Assembly: GCA_024762475.1 (NCBI GenBank)
Contig: JANTHJ010000024.1
Coordinates: 1 to 32,575 of the forward strand
DNA: 32,575 nucleotides
Reading direction: 5' to 3'
From: Chromatiales bacterium
GTDB taxonomy: Bacteria; Pseudomonadota; Gammaproteobacteria; Chromatiales; Chromatiaceae
Part shown: positions 1 through 9,370 of the stretch, piece after piece
Numbering within the stretch: the first letter of the stretch is position 1
How the letters are laid out: the number at the start of each line of letters is the position of its first letter
Program-made: the position numbers and the translations under genes
The notes under the pieces: generated by a model
What the model saw: the letters and a program-made list of their open reading frames with translations, nothing else
The model's database searches: none
Told to the model about the DNA's origin: nothing

Positions 1-791
1 GGGCGGGCCGATTTGTAAAATTTTCGGACACTTCAGCCGAGGACGAGGCACATGGCCAACGGCGCACGGACCTCATTTCGAGATATGAAGTCAGCCACCC
101 GCTTGGTATGGCAACCCGGCGGTGAAGCGCTTGCTGTTAATAAGTAGTAGCCCCTTATCGGATGCATCTCATGGAGAACCCAATAACCTCATCCCGTAAA
201 TTGTAACTAGCCCGTAATACCCGGTTTTTTCACTATTTTTTTCCACCCAAGAATGCGTCGGAAATAGTTGTGAAATACGCAGGGCGATTCGACTCGCGAT
301 CTCAGCAGGCCAAAGCGATTGGAAAATACCGGAGGATTCGCGCGTAACTGGCGATCATCAAGTACTCTGGTAGTGAGAGCACGTCGACCGGATTCGGTGC
401 CGCGATGTCGTCTGTATACTTCATCGCGCCTGCTGAGCGCCGGTTCGCTTCGGTCGAGCAACGCATTGTGGGCCGGAGTGTCCATTTTTTTTACAGTGGC
501 GATCCACTCCTCAGAGGCACAAGTGAGGAAGATTGCGTAACCGCTCGTAAATTAGAGGCAAAACCATTGGTGGCTTGAAAATTGCTTGATCTTACTAATG
601 TAAGCCCACGGTGTTTCCCTCCTCTCGTGGTTGGGTAGCTAGAGATGCTGGCAAAAGACAGATTCCGAGAACCAATTGACGCCACCCGATGCTCACTGGA
701 GAGGCGGCCGCACGGCCCATTGGCGGGACATCCACGTGGCGCTCTCGAGGCCAGCCCTGCCACGAAGAAGATCAGGGTCGGGGCCTGAACC
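1..791. other. Gene-free upstream region and leader of the giant-protein gene
   Basis: No convincing gene is visible in these 791 bases. The short open frames on both strands lack plausible protein composition and ribosome binding sites. The stretch is less GC-rich than the genes that follow. It has two T-rich runs near 222-245, which could end transcription coming from the left, although the hairpin in front of them is weak. The only strong signal is the sigma-54-type element at 571-586. It would leave an untranslated leader of about 190 bases before the start codon at 792. I looked for a c-di-GMP riboswitch in the leader and did not recognise one. Confidence 0.5.
571..586 (+). promoter_or_regulatory. 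Putative sigma-54 (RpoN) promoter
   Basis: The bases TGGCTTGAAAATTGCT match the -24/-12 consensus TGGCACGNNNNTTGCW at all specified positions except two (A5 and C6). The invariant GG and GC are exactly 10 bases apart. The orientation faces the large gene at 792. No similar element was found before the other genes of the cluster, so this may drive the whole run from 792 onward. A sigma-54 promoter needs an enhancer-binding activator; none is encoded in the window and no activator site was recognised. Confidence 0.55.
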
Positions 792-3700
792 ATGTCGCGA
801 CTGCTGGATTCCTACCACAAGGCCACCGAGGCGCGAGAACAGCGACTCCGCGCCAGTGACACGCCACCGCCGGCACCCCGCACCCCGCACCCCATCGAAG
901 CTGCGCCGGCCCCTGGAAGCAATGTTGGCGACAGGATCCCGCCGGCCGCCCGCACGGGTAGCGTCCGAATCACCCACCGCAAGGACCAGTCAGAGACGAC
1001 GCCGGACATCGACGCCATTCGCATGACGGAGGAGTTCCCTGCTCGCCCGCAGGCGATCGACGACGGGATCGACCCGCCTCCCTCCCCGTTTCGCCAGCGC
1101 GCGGTCACCGCCGGCCTGCTGCTGTTGACTGTGGCCGTGGCGACCGTGGGTAGCTGGCCATACCGCGGCTACCTAGCCAAATGGCTGATTCCCCCCGATG
1201 CAACGACGCAGAGCGTCGAGGAAGGACGCCTGCAGGCCCCGGACAAGGCCAGTGGCATCGACAGTCTGGCGATACTCCCGGCCACTGCCGCCGGCTCGCC
1301 AGGGGCAGTGCACGACGCGGACTCCCCACTCGTTCCCGCATCCGGCCCCATCCACCCGCAACCGCAGGCCACGCATTCGTCGCACGTCGGAGGGGGTTCC
1401 GCACCGCAGGACAGACCGGTCACGCCACCCCCGCGCGAAGGCGCACAAACGCCGGACGGATCGGCACCCCGCTCGGCGAGTGACTCGGACAGGGATCAGG
1501 AGAGCCCCCGACGACGCACCCTGGCGCCGGGCATCGCGGGTGCGCCTTGGGGAGGGAGCCGCAGAGGGGCTCAAGGTGTAGCAGGCGCGATCACGGGAGG
1601 GCACGCCGCAACGCCCACAGGTGGTGCCGGCAGTCCTTCCAGTTCGGGCGCGGCGCGGCCGGGCAATCGGGCGCAGGCCCTGCTCTCATCCGGCGCGCCG
1701 GGTTCAAACATTGGTCCGGGCGGAGGTCCGGACTTACCTGCAGCCGGGTTGAGTACGCCCTCAAGTCCGGGCAACGGCGGCGCGCCAACGCCGGCACAGG
1801 CGTTGCTAACAACTCCCCCGGCCGGGCGGTCCCCCAGCGATGGAGACACAGGAAGCGCGGGTACGCTGCTCAACGACCCGATGCCGCTGCCGGAGGACCC
1901 AGCCGATCCCGAGCAAGGCCTGCCGCGCAAGACCGGGGCAGCCCGGGACCTCTTGGCCGGGCAAGGGGACCTGCCCATCGGCCCACCCGGCACGGATGTG
2001 GACACCCAGGCTCCCGTCCCGACCGGCGGCATCGCGAGTCCATCGGCAGCGGATCTGCTGAATCCGGCCAGCCCTACAGACGCCAACCGAAACCCGGTCG
2101 GCGCTCCCGAGCAAGCTACAAGGGAAACAGCAACGCCCGCCGAGACAGGCGGCCCTCCCCCCTCGGCACAGGACCTGCTCACCGGCAGCGCCAGCTCACC
2201 CCCCGATCCGCCACAGGGGGACGTGAATGCCGACACCCCACCCACCATGGACAGCCCCACAGGATCATCGCTCCCCGGCCCGGCCAGCGGTGGCGACGCT
2301 TCTGTCAGCAACCTGAACCCGCCTGACACCTCAGACCTTCCGGATCCCGGTCTTCCTGCCCTTACGGATAGAGGGGGCGCGTCCTCCAGCCCGGATAACG
2401 CCACGCCCTCTTCGATACGCAATCCTCCCACTGAAAATGGGATCCTGCCTTTTGGCAACCCCGATACCAATGCCGGGACGGGAGATCTTCCAGCACTGTC
2501 GGATGGCGACACCCCAATGCCACAGGGGCCCGTGCCCCTCTCGATGTCGGGCCATCCCGAAACCGGGATCATCGACGCTCTGCCCGAGCCTGCCGAGCCG
2601 CCGCCCCAGCCTGTCGACGCGCCCTCAGCCACCGCCACAGATACACCCTTGTCGGCATCGCCACAGACCGACAATACCGCGTCTCCTGAACAAGGAATGC
2701 CGGGCGAACCGAGCCCTAGCGGCGGTGGGGACGCCGCGCCGGCGGACACTCAGAGCACGGGGAGCCCCGTGGCGGGAAATCCTTCTCCCGGCGACACCGG
2801 CGATCCAGGCCCCGAACAAGGTGGCCCAACCTCTCCCTCTTCCAGTTCCACGCCATATGACGGCGGCAATACTCAAGACACCCCGGGCACCGTCGTCGAT
2901 GCCCCTGCTCCGAATTCACCTGCGCCCGTGGCCATGCCCACGAGCAGCGGCAGTTCCGGTTCAGCTCCCGAGCCGGGAAGCACTGGGTCAATCGGCATCC
3001 AATCGTCGGAAGAAAGCCATCCGCAAACCACTGACGGTCAGCCTACGGCCGGGGGCGATTCGACAACGTACTCCTCTTTCTTGGCATCCCTATTCCCTAT
3101 CGGCGCACAGACGCCGTCGGCGTCCACGCGTAGCGATTTATCTCTTGCGGTCGATATCGACGGGGCCCTGATGCTGCCGAATCCCTACGCCCTGTTCACC
3201 ACCGGTGCCGACACCCGCACCAAGGCCTCTGCGGATGTGACCGATGGGCCTATAAGCGGACACATCGCCGACGCCATAAACTCTGCCGAGATACTGCCGG
3301 GAGACATCGTGGCGCAAGGCGGCACTGCTCTCTCACCAAAGCGGATTGCCACGATGGACTTTGCGGGCTTCACCCGCGCTGAGTCGCTGTTCGACCAGCC
3401 CCTCGGGGCCTGGGCCGAGAGCATAGGAGGTGCAGGGGTCGACCGCATCGCCGTTGTGCCCCTGACTTCCGACGCCTCGATCGACCTGAGTTGGGATATC
3501 AATCACCTGGCCGTCGAAACCAGTCCGTCGAATGCGCTGTCGGTCATGCGGCACGTGGCGGCAGTGACGCAAACGCCGGCGAACGGCGACACTTCGCAAG
3601 CCATCACCACCTTGTTGGGCTTCAGCATCATCTCACAAAATGGCCATCGCACCGTTACCACCTATGAATTGCCAGGCTCCACGGCCATCGGGGACTGGTT

Positions 3701-4970
3701 GGCGGCCGCCGGCGACCCGAACTCCGCGAACCGCCCGGGACCCACCGTTGCCGTCCCGTTGACGGACCGGTTCATTGATCCGCTGACGCGCCTGCCCGGG
3801 ACGGATGTCTCCCTCAATGTGGCGCAATACGAGTATTCGATCGAGGCGCCAGCGGTAGCAGTGCGCCCCGTCGCGGAGCGGACCGGGGCCATAGACAGCG
3901 GCGCAATGGTCCGTTGGGACGCCGCAGGAAAGCGCCTCACCTTCGATCCCATTCCCATTGAGATCCTCTCTACCGACGGGCAGTCAAAGTTGGCCGCCCA
4001 GTTCCGCCATGACCCCCTGGCCGGGGCCCATATTGAGATCGACCCGCTGCTGTACGCGGGCAGCCTCAATGGCCGGAACTATTTCCTTGGTAACGAGGTT
4101 CGCCTGCTCGCGGGTAATGGCGCGGTATTGTTTCAGGGCGCCATACCCACCGTGGTCTATGATGACAGCCTGTACTCCGAGAGCGGCTTCAATCTCTTCT
4201 CTCCGCTGCTTTCCATGGCCTGGCAAGAAGGGGATGGATCATCCTGGATGGACCAGTTCGTCAGCCGTATGGATGCGCAAGACCTGTTCATGCCGGAGCT
4301 GTTCATCGGATTCGAACTCCCCGACTCGCCGATCGAAGACTGGCTGTCCAATGACTTCGAGGCCTCCGCGGACGTCTTGTTGTCCTTTGCCACGTCCCCA
4401 GCGGTCAATGATTCGTACTCCGAGACGTCCGAGACCCTGGCAGATACCCCAGCCGGCGCCTTGGCGAATCTGCGGACCGACTACGAGCCCACCGCCTCCC
4501 TGGAGGAAAGCGACCAGATCGGCACCTCTGGCATTTCGCTGCCCGAATACGACCCATGGACACAAGCACGCACCGCACGCGTGGCAGCGCGGCGCGCATC
4601 GGCTCGCCGCACGGCCAGTCCTGCCCAGGCACAGGCCCTGCCAGCACTCGCCAAGCCAATTTCGCCGCAGACCGAAGCGGTGCCCATCGCTAGTGCCAGC
4701 CACGACCCGGGACAGCCGCCCGCCGCTGAACGGGACGTTATTGAGCCCATGATCGCTGCATTCTCGAGGCAACTGCCAACCCAGGCGCTAGAGCCGAACC
4801 CACGTGCCTACGCCAGGAAATTAGCCCCTAGAACCCCGCTTCCCAAGGCCGCCAGACGAGCCTCTGCACCCGCGGTAAGCTCGGCCTCTACTGGATTGTT
4901 GTTGACCGTCGGCATGTCTATACTCATTGTGGCAGGCAGACGGCGGCGTCGAGTATCTGCCAGGGACTAG
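792..4970 (+). CDS. Giant Pro/Ser/Gly-rich protein, membrane segment near each end
   Basis: This is a 1392-residue protein that I cannot assign to a family. Residues 1-103 are charged and probably cytoplasmic; the first 20 (MSRLLDSYHKATEAREQRLR) faintly recall the start of GspB proteins. A hydrophobic segment lies at about 104-121. Residues 130-760 are low-complexity Pro/Ser/Gly/Asp sequence carrying an A-x-[A/D]-L-L motif several times between 294 and 463. Residues 760-1190 have ordinary composition and may form a folded domain. An Ala/Arg/Pro linker follows, then a second hydrophobic segment (1366-1382) and five arginines (1383-1387). That ending resembles C-terminal sorting tails such as PEP-CTERM, but no VPEP-like motif is present. 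The ribosome binding site is weak, so the start is only probable. The gene leads a co-directional cluster with a FapF-like barrel. It could be the exported or anchored surface protein, or a periplasm-spanning partner of the GspA-like ATPase. Confidence 0.7.
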   Translation: MSRLLDSYHKATEAREQRLRASDTPPPAPRTPHPIEAAPAPGSNVGDRIPPAARTGSVRITHRKDQSETTPDIDAIRMTEEFPARPQAIDDGIDPPPSPFRQRAVTAGLLLLTVAVATVGSWPYRGYLAKWLIPPDATTQSVEEGRLQAPDKASGIDSLAILPATAAGSPGAVHDADSPLVPASGPIHPQPQATHSSHVGGGSAPQDRPVTPPPREGAQTPDGSAPRSASDSDRDQESPRRRTLAPGIAGAPWGGSRRGAQGVAGAITGGHAATPTGGAGSPSSSGAARPGNRAQALLSSGAPGSNIGPGGGPDLPAAGLSTPSSPGNGGAPTPAQALLTTPPAGRSPSDGDTGSAGTLLNDPMPLPEDPADPEQGLPRKTGAARDLLAGQGDLPIGPPGTDVDTQAPVPTGGIASPSAADLLNPASPTDANRNPVGAPEQATRETATPAETGGPPPSAQDLLTGSASSPPDPPQGDVNADTPPTMDSPTGSSLPGPASGGDASVSNLNPPDTSDLPDPGLPALTDRGGASSSPDNATPSSIRNPPTENGILPFGNPDTNAGTGDLPALSDGDTPMPQGPVPLSMSGHPETGIIDALPEPAEPPPQPVDAPSATATDTPLSASPQTDNTASPEQGMPGEPSPSGGGDAAPADTQSTGSPVAGNPSPGDTGDPGPEQGGPTSPSSSSTPYDGGNTQDTPGTVVDAPAPNSPAPVAMPTSSGSSGSAPEPGSTGSIGIQSSEESHPQTTDGQPTAGGDSTTYSSFLASLFPIGAQTPSASTRSDLSLAVDIDGALMLPNPYALFTTGADTRTKASADVTDGPISGHIADAINSAEILPGDIVAQGGTALSPKRIATMDFAGFTRAESLFDQPLGAWAESIGGAGVDRIAVVPLTSDASIDLSWDINHLAVETSPSNALSVMRHVAAVTQTPANGDTSQAITTLLGFSIISQNGHRTVTTYELPGSTAIGDWLAAAGDPNSANRPGPTVAVPLTDRFIDPLTRLPGTDVSLNVAQYEYSIEAPAVAVRPVAERTGAIDSGAMVRWDAAGKRLTFDPIPIEILSTDGQSKLAAQFRHDPLAGAHIEIDPLLYAGSLNGRNYFLGNEVRLLAGNGAVLFQGAIPTVVYDDSLYSESGFNLFSPLLSMAWQEGDGSSWMDQFVSRMDAQDLFMPELFIGFELPDSPIEDWLSNDFEASADVLLSFATSPAVNDSYSETSETLADTPAGALANLRTDYEPTASLEESDQIGTSGISLPEYDPWTQARTARVAARRASARRTASPAQAQALPALAKPISPQTEAVPIASASHDPGQPPAAERDVIEPMIAAFSRQLPTQALEPNPRAYARKLAPRTPLPKAARRASAPAVSSASTGLLLTVGMSILIVAGRRRRRVSARD
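1671..2180 (+). repeat. Degenerate A-x-[A/D]-L-L peptide repeats in the giant protein
   Basis: Within the disordered region the motif occurs as AQALL (residues 294-298), AQALL (335-339), ARDLL (384-388), AADLL (419-423) and AQDLL (459-463), with a weaker AGTLL at 356-360. Spacings are roughly 35-49 residues and the intervening Pro/Gly/Ser sequence is not conserved. The first copy is preceded by Asn-Arg, as in the small secreted protein encoded at 11962-12387. Conservation only in short amphipathic patches points to binding motifs or stacking segments on a flexible tether. Confidence 0.6.
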
Positions 4971-5151
4971 TAAACGCATAGTCAGGGATGCCACTGTCCA
5001 TAATCATAAAGATGCAGTACGGGCTTCGACTCATGTTCGAGGCGAATTTGCAAATGGGGAGTCGTGCCAATTCCTTTGCCACCCCCGGTCTGGGGCCGTT
5101 ACCGGTCCTTCGCTTGGTTTTCAATCTGACAAAGAGAAGATAGGGAAAGAA

Positions 5152-6372
5152 ATGAAAACATACGGGAAGCATCACATCACCATTCGAAAGCCCCTCCTGC
5201 TAGCCACTTTGGTGGTTTTTGGCATCCAACCATTAATGGCAGCGCCGAGTTCTGAAGCATTGCTGCTCCAGGAATTGAGAAAGCGGGACGCGGTCATTGC
5301 GCAGCTGATCCAGCGTGTCGAACGACTCGAAAAAAGCCTGAAGGCAGCCGTTACACGCATCGAGGCAAAACCGGACACCGGCGATGTGAAACACCAGATC
5401 GACGACCTGCAGAGCAGGCTCGAGAGACTCGCCCAGGCCAAGACCGCCGGCGAAGCGCCGCCGACCGGCATCGGCTCGGGTGCGAGAAAGAAGAAGGCCA
5501 ACCGGCCAGGTGCGGTTCAAGTGGACGAATACGCCGCGGAGCGGGCGCTGGAGCGCACCCTGGCCAACGAAGGCGCATTGCTGCTGCCGTACGGCGTGTA
5601 TGAGATTTCGCCCTTCATTTCCTATACCCGCCGGGATCGGCTATCGCCAGTCTATGAGGACGCCAGTGGTGCCGCCCTCCCCGGCGGAAGCCACCAGCAG
5701 TCTAAACGGGACTCGTTCAACATAGGCGTCGGCATTCGGGTGGGCCTGCCCTACGACAGCCAGCTCGAGCTGACCTTCCCCTACAGAGTCGTGCATCAGG
5801 AAACGATCGTCACGGTGCCCTCATCCGGCGCGTCGCTCAGCAACAAAACGGGACGCTCTATCGGTGATGTCTCGGTCGGGCTTGCCAAGACACTATTCCG
5901 CGAGGAGGGATGGCGGCCAGACTTGATCGGGCGACTGGTCTGGAACTCTGCGACCGGAGAGCAAAGCGACAACGGCGTCTCCCTGGGCCTCGGTTTCAAC
6001 GAACTGACCGCCTCGCTGACCGCATTGAAGCGACAGGACCCGCTCGCCTTCACGGCCACCCTGGGCTATACCAAAACGCTGGAGAAGAACGGTATCGAAC
6101 CGGGTGACCAGTATTCTCTGGCGTTAGGCACCTCGATCGCTGCCAGTCCCACCACATCGCTTTCATTCACCCTGTCACAGGTCTTCGGGCAGGAAAGCAA
6201 AATCAACGGCCAAACAAGCCGCGGCAGCTCGATCAACAGCAGCCAGTTCCTCGTCGGCGTCTCCAGCTCGATTTCGCGTCTGGCCCTGTTGTCATTCAGT
6301 GCCGGCATCGGCCTTACAGAAGATGCGCCGGACTATACCTTCAGCTTCTCTCTGCCTATTCGGTTCTATTAA
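5152..6372 (+). CDS. FapF-like outer-membrane beta-barrel with N-terminal coiled coil
   Basis: The 406-residue product has a signal peptide (about 1-30, ending LMA-A). Two coiled-coil stretches follow (about 37-70 and 79-95), then a basic linker and a helix with the motif AERALERTLANEGALLLPYG at about 128-147. From about 150 to the end it alternates like a beta-barrel and closes with an aromatic C-terminus (RFY). This order of coiled coil, helical plug and barrel is that of FapF, the trimeric outer-membrane pore that secretes functional amyloid in Pseudomonas; the helix-to-barrel junction also resembles FapF from memory. The frame is open further upstream, but ATG 5152 has a purine-rich AGGGAAAG ribosome site and begins the signal peptide. 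It sits 181 bases after the giant protein, a plausible substrate. A general alpha-type porin is the main alternative. Confidence 0.72.
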   Translation: MKTYGKHHITIRKPLLLATLVVFGIQPLMAAPSSEALLLQELRKRDAVIAQLIQRVERLEKSLKAAVTRIEAKPDTGDVKHQIDDLQSRLERLAQAKTAGEAPPTGIGSGARKKKANRPGAVQVDEYAAERALERTLANEGALLLPYGVYEISPFISYTRRDRLSPVYEDASGAALPGGSHQQSKRDSFNIGVGIRVGLPYDSQLELTFPYRVVHQETIVTVPSSGASLSNKTGRSIGDVSVGLAKTLFREEGWRPDLIGRLVWNSATGEQSDNGVSLGLGFNELTASLTALKRQDPLAFTATLGYTKTLEKNGIEPGDQYSLALGTSIAASPTTSLSFTLSQVFGQESKINGQTSRGSSINSSQFLVGVSSSISRLALLSFSAGIGLTEDAPDYTFSFSLPIRFY

Positions 6373-6492
6373 CAGGGTTCGACAGGGGTGGTGTGCGGAG
6401 CCTCGTCATGGCCACACGGTTCGGTTCCCGGACCGAGGCCCACCGCGGTCACGGCGAGCGCGGCCTGCACTGCACCGCCGATCCCTCGATGA

Positions 6493-8844
6493 ATGGGTCG
6501 GCTCGACGTGATTGACAAGGACTCTTTGCAAGGCGTACTGCGCACCTGGCGTAACCATGTTCTGCCAGATGCGGACAGCTGCCTGCAACGCCTGTTCGTG
6601 AGTGCGCACGAGGTTCTCTTCGAGTATGCCCGCAAGGCCGAGAGTAATGCCATCCAGACGGCCTTCATCGCTGGACGACGCGAGCTGGATTTCAGACAAA
6701 CGGCTGTTCGCAAGGCGTTTCAGGACAGCCTGCGAAAGAAGTTGTTCGAGTGTCTTGACCCGTCACAGCGGCCGAATGCGCCCGGCTCAGAGACCCTGAG
6801 TCTGGTCAGCAAAGACAGTTTCGAGCGCAGCCTTGCGCTAAAGACCATCTCCGAGCAGGCCCTCGAGCGGCACCGCGAGCTGTACTACGCGCTTTCGCTT
6901 CGTCTGGGCGTGATTGCCGGCCGAAACGCGGTCGAACACGAAACGCTCCCAGCCGGTCCCCATCAGCTCGCTGGCATATTCGAACAGGCGGCGCAATCGC
7001 TGCAGGTCGAACGCCAGGTACTGCTTGCGCTCTACACGTTGTTCGAGCACGAGGTCATTCGCGCCACACCTGCCTGGCACGAAGATCTCAACGAGGCGTT
7101 GTGCAAGTTGGGAGTCCTGCCCAATATCACCTATCGGGTGAAAACCGATCCGGGCTCTCTTGCCGCCGAGGGGGACAGCGAGCCTGTGCCCCGCAGCGAG
7201 GGCGCCACCAAGCCTGATTCGAGGGGCCATCCGGCCAGCAAATGGGTCGACAACCATCGCAGCGCCAGCCACGCTCCGAGTTCGCGGGACAGGAGCTTCC
7301 ATCCTGGCGATGTAACACACCCTGTAACCCGTCCGGACACAGCCAGCGACGCCGGCTCTGCTCCCCGGACTCCACCTGGCGAATCGGACCCGACCACTGC
7401 ACCACCGGCTGGCAGCAACCCCCAACTCGGAGAGCAGATGCTGGGTCGCATACGCGAATTGCTGTCCGTGCGTCGAACCAGACAGGGTCAATCCGCAAAT
7501 GGCGAAGTACGTCCGGATCCAGCAAACCCTGCACCGGCATCCGCGGTTAGTGCGGCGATCGAACATCCTGCTGTGCGTCGCGCGGCGCGCCTTCCGGAAA
7601 CCGAGATACTCAAGGAAGGTATAGACAAAGTAACCATCTCGAGGGCGCTACTGTTACGCATCAACATGACCTTGCGCGCCCAGCGTGAGAAAATCAAAGA
7701 GGTTGTTGGCGACGACAGGCTGAGCTATTTCGACGAGGATACCATCGAGGTCGTCGGACTCCTGTTCGAAGAGATGCTCGATGAGCCGCATCTAGGGAAC
7801 GTTGCAAAGGCGCTGCTCAGTCGCCTCCATACGCCCTTTCTCAAACTCGCCATCCGCGATCCTTCCCTGCTTACCCGACCCGATCATCCGGCACGCCACC
7901 TGTTCGATAATGTCATCTATGCCGCTTCACGGTGGGTCGATGAAAGTGATCTGACGCAAGGGATCTACCCGCGATTGCAGCGTGTCGTCACCCTGATCGT
8001 GACGACTCAGGAGCTGTCCACCGACCTGCTTCAGGAACTCGACGAAGGACTGTCTGCCGAAATAGAACTACGCGCGGAGCGTCAAAAAAAGCGCGAAGCG
8101 CGGACCGTCGAATCCGAGCAGGGCCGCGAAAAGCTCGAGCAGGCGAAAGCGGCGGCCGCCAAGGCAGCAGAGCTTCTCACAGCAGCCAAAGAGACGCCAA
8201 AAACACTCAGCGATTTCCTCTCCGGCCCCTGGGCCGACTACCTCACCCTGGTCTACCTTCGCAGCAATGGTGAGCTGAATGCCGCCCCGTGGCGCGACGC
8301 GGTGGAACTGGGCTGTAACCTGCGCAATCTCATCGTTCGCCACATCCAGGGCGAAACGGTCGACGATGCGGAAGTATCAGACCTGCGGCGCGCCATTGCC
8401 CACCGCCTCGGGGATGCAGTTCCACATCTACAGGCACAAGTCGAGAAGGTATTCTCGCTATTCGACTCCGACCAGGAGGTCGTCCTCGCCGCGCCGGAAT
8501 CGACTCCGACCGCACCGCAGCCTGCAGCGCCGGTCGATCAGGTCCCGCTCGGTGACTCGGCGAAGAATCTGCTCGAGCGTCTACCGACCCTGCCGCCAGG
8601 TACCTGGGTAGTGTTCAAGAACCATGGCGATTCCGGTCAGACGCTCAAGCTGTCCTGGTACAACGACCGGACCGAGCGTTTTCTGTTCGTCGATCAGGCC
8701 GGGGCCAAGGCACTTGTGGTGCCGCTCCGCAAACTGGCCGCGCAAATCGACAGCGAACAGGCCCACGTCTTGTTGTCGACCGGTACATCCTATGTCGAAT
8801 CCTCACTGCAACGGGCGTTGGAAAGACTGAAGAAACAGGCCTGA
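6493..8844 (+). CDS. DUF1631 family protein
   Basis: The 783-residue cytoplasmic protein matches the DUF1631 layout. A conserved helical N-terminal part (about 1-220) is followed by a poorly conserved Pro/Ser/Thr-rich linker (about 220-360), a second helical block (about 380-640, with a Lys/Glu/Ala-rich helix near 535-575) and a C-terminal small domain (about 695-780). The last domain has the family pattern of W-V-V-F, L-S-W and R-F-L-F-V-D. Family members are mostly in gammaproteobacteria and have no firm biochemical function; some are misnamed thymidine phosphorylase. The start is uncertain because no clear ribosome site precedes ATG 6493 and a GTG lies at 6508. It is followed by a PilZ gene 25 bases later, so the two probably share a transcript and perhaps a c-di-GMP-related role. 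Confidence 0.85.
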   Translation: MGRLDVIDKDSLQGVLRTWRNHVLPDADSCLQRLFVSAHEVLFEYARKAESNAIQTAFIAGRRELDFRQTAVRKAFQDSLRKKLFECLDPSQRPNAPGSETLSLVSKDSFERSLALKTISEQALERHRELYYALSLRLGVIAGRNAVEHETLPAGPHQLAGIFEQAAQSLQVERQVLLALYTLFEHEVIRATPAWHEDLNEALCKLGVLPNITYRVKTDPGSLAAEGDSEPVPRSEGATKPDSRGHPASKWVDNHRSASHAPSSRDRSFHPGDVTHPVTRPDTASDAGSAPRTPPGESDPTTAPPAGSNPQLGEQMLGRIRELLSVRRTRQGQSANGEVRPDPANPAPASAVSAAIEHPAVRRAARLPETEILKEGIDKVTISRALLLRINMTLRAQREKIKEVVGDDRLSYFDEDTIEVVGLLFEEMLDEPHLGNVAKALLSRLHTPFLKLAIRDPSLLTRPDHPARHLFDNVIYAASRWVDESDLTQGIYPRLQRVVTLIVTTQELSTDLLQELDEGLSAEIELRAERQKKREARTVESEQGREKLEQAKAAAAKAAELLTAAKETPKTLSDFLSGPWADYLTLVYLRSNGELNAAPWRDAVELGCNLRNLIVRHIQGETVDDAEVSDLRRAIAHRLGDAVPHLQAQVEKVFSLFDSDQEVVLAAPESTPTAPQPAAPVDQVPLGDSAKNLLERLPTLPPGTWVVFKNHGDSGQTLKLSWYNDRTERFLFVDQAGAKALVVPLRKLAAQIDSEQAHVLLSTGTSYVESSLQRALERLKKQA

Positions 8845-8869
8845 AGCGACTACCGTTCCGAGAATCAAT

Positions 8870-9217
8870 ATGGAGAAACGCAAAGATCGCCGAATACCAC
8901 TGGCCCATAGCGGCTGGCGGGCACGCCTGGTCGATCAAATGACCGGCAATATACTGGGCGAAGTGGTCAACCTGTCCCCGGGCGGCATGATGCTGCTCGC
9001 GGTCGAAACGATCACCACCGGCAGGCTATATCAGGTCATGTGTATCGCATCAGATGGGAGTGGTCAGGAGCGACGGTTCAGCGCCGGTATTACCGTGCTC
9101 TGGCGTAGCGAGGCGAATCAGAAGCCCGGCTGCTGGGCGGGTCTGAAGATCATCGACCTCGACGCTGAATCGCAGCAATGTCTGATCGATATTGGCCGCG
9201 CCCTGGCGGAGGCATGA
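8870..9217 (+). CDS. Single-domain PilZ protein, probable c-di-GMP receptor
   Basis: The 115-residue protein is one PilZ domain. The arginine motif lies at the N-terminus (RKDRR, residues 4-8), and the second ligand motif NLSPGG appears in the first part of the barrel. A later W-A-G-L-K segment is also typical. These are the residues that bind cyclic di-GMP in characterised PilZ domains. It has no membrane segment or partner domain, so it probably acts as a small cytoplasmic adaptor. It lies between the DUF1631 gene and the GspA-like ATPase gene, which suggests that export by this cluster responds to c-di-GMP. It is translated 25 bases after the DUF1631 stop codon. Confidence 0.88.
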   Translation: MEKRKDRRIPLAHSGWRARLVDQMTGNILGEVVNLSPGGMMLLAVETITTGRLYQVMCIASDGSGQERRFSAGITVLWRSEANQKPGCWAGLKIIDLDAESQQCLIDIGRALAEA

Positions 9218-9370
9218 ACAAAGCTGACGACTGCCCCTGCTCGTCTCCGACGTCGACTTGGCGCAGACCCCTGTACCCGAGACCCTGCGTGGACAAGCGC
9301 CATCGCTTGGTCGCATAATTGAAACGAAGGTGCTTGTCAACATGGCAACCGTCCAACAAGGAAAGTCATC

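Noticed and set aside
586-791. Possible c-di-GMP riboswitch in the leader of the giant-protein gene
   Set aside because: The conserved core bases of the GEMM classes as I know them are not present; only weak local hairpins are seen.
1571-2749. 392-codon minus-strand frame opposite the giant-protein gene
   Set aside because: Gly/Pro/Ser/Val-rich mirror of the low-complexity plus-strand repeats; long only because of GC-rich codon bias.
9214-9318. 34-residue Cys-containing open frame overlapping the PilZ stop codon
   Set aside because: GGAGG is only one or two bases before the ATG, too close, and the composition is Pro/Arg/Ser-like without structure; probably chance.
9306-9323. TGG...TTG sequence before the GspA-like gene resembling a sigma-54 site
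   Set aside because: The -12 GC is replaced by GA; spacing alone is not enough.
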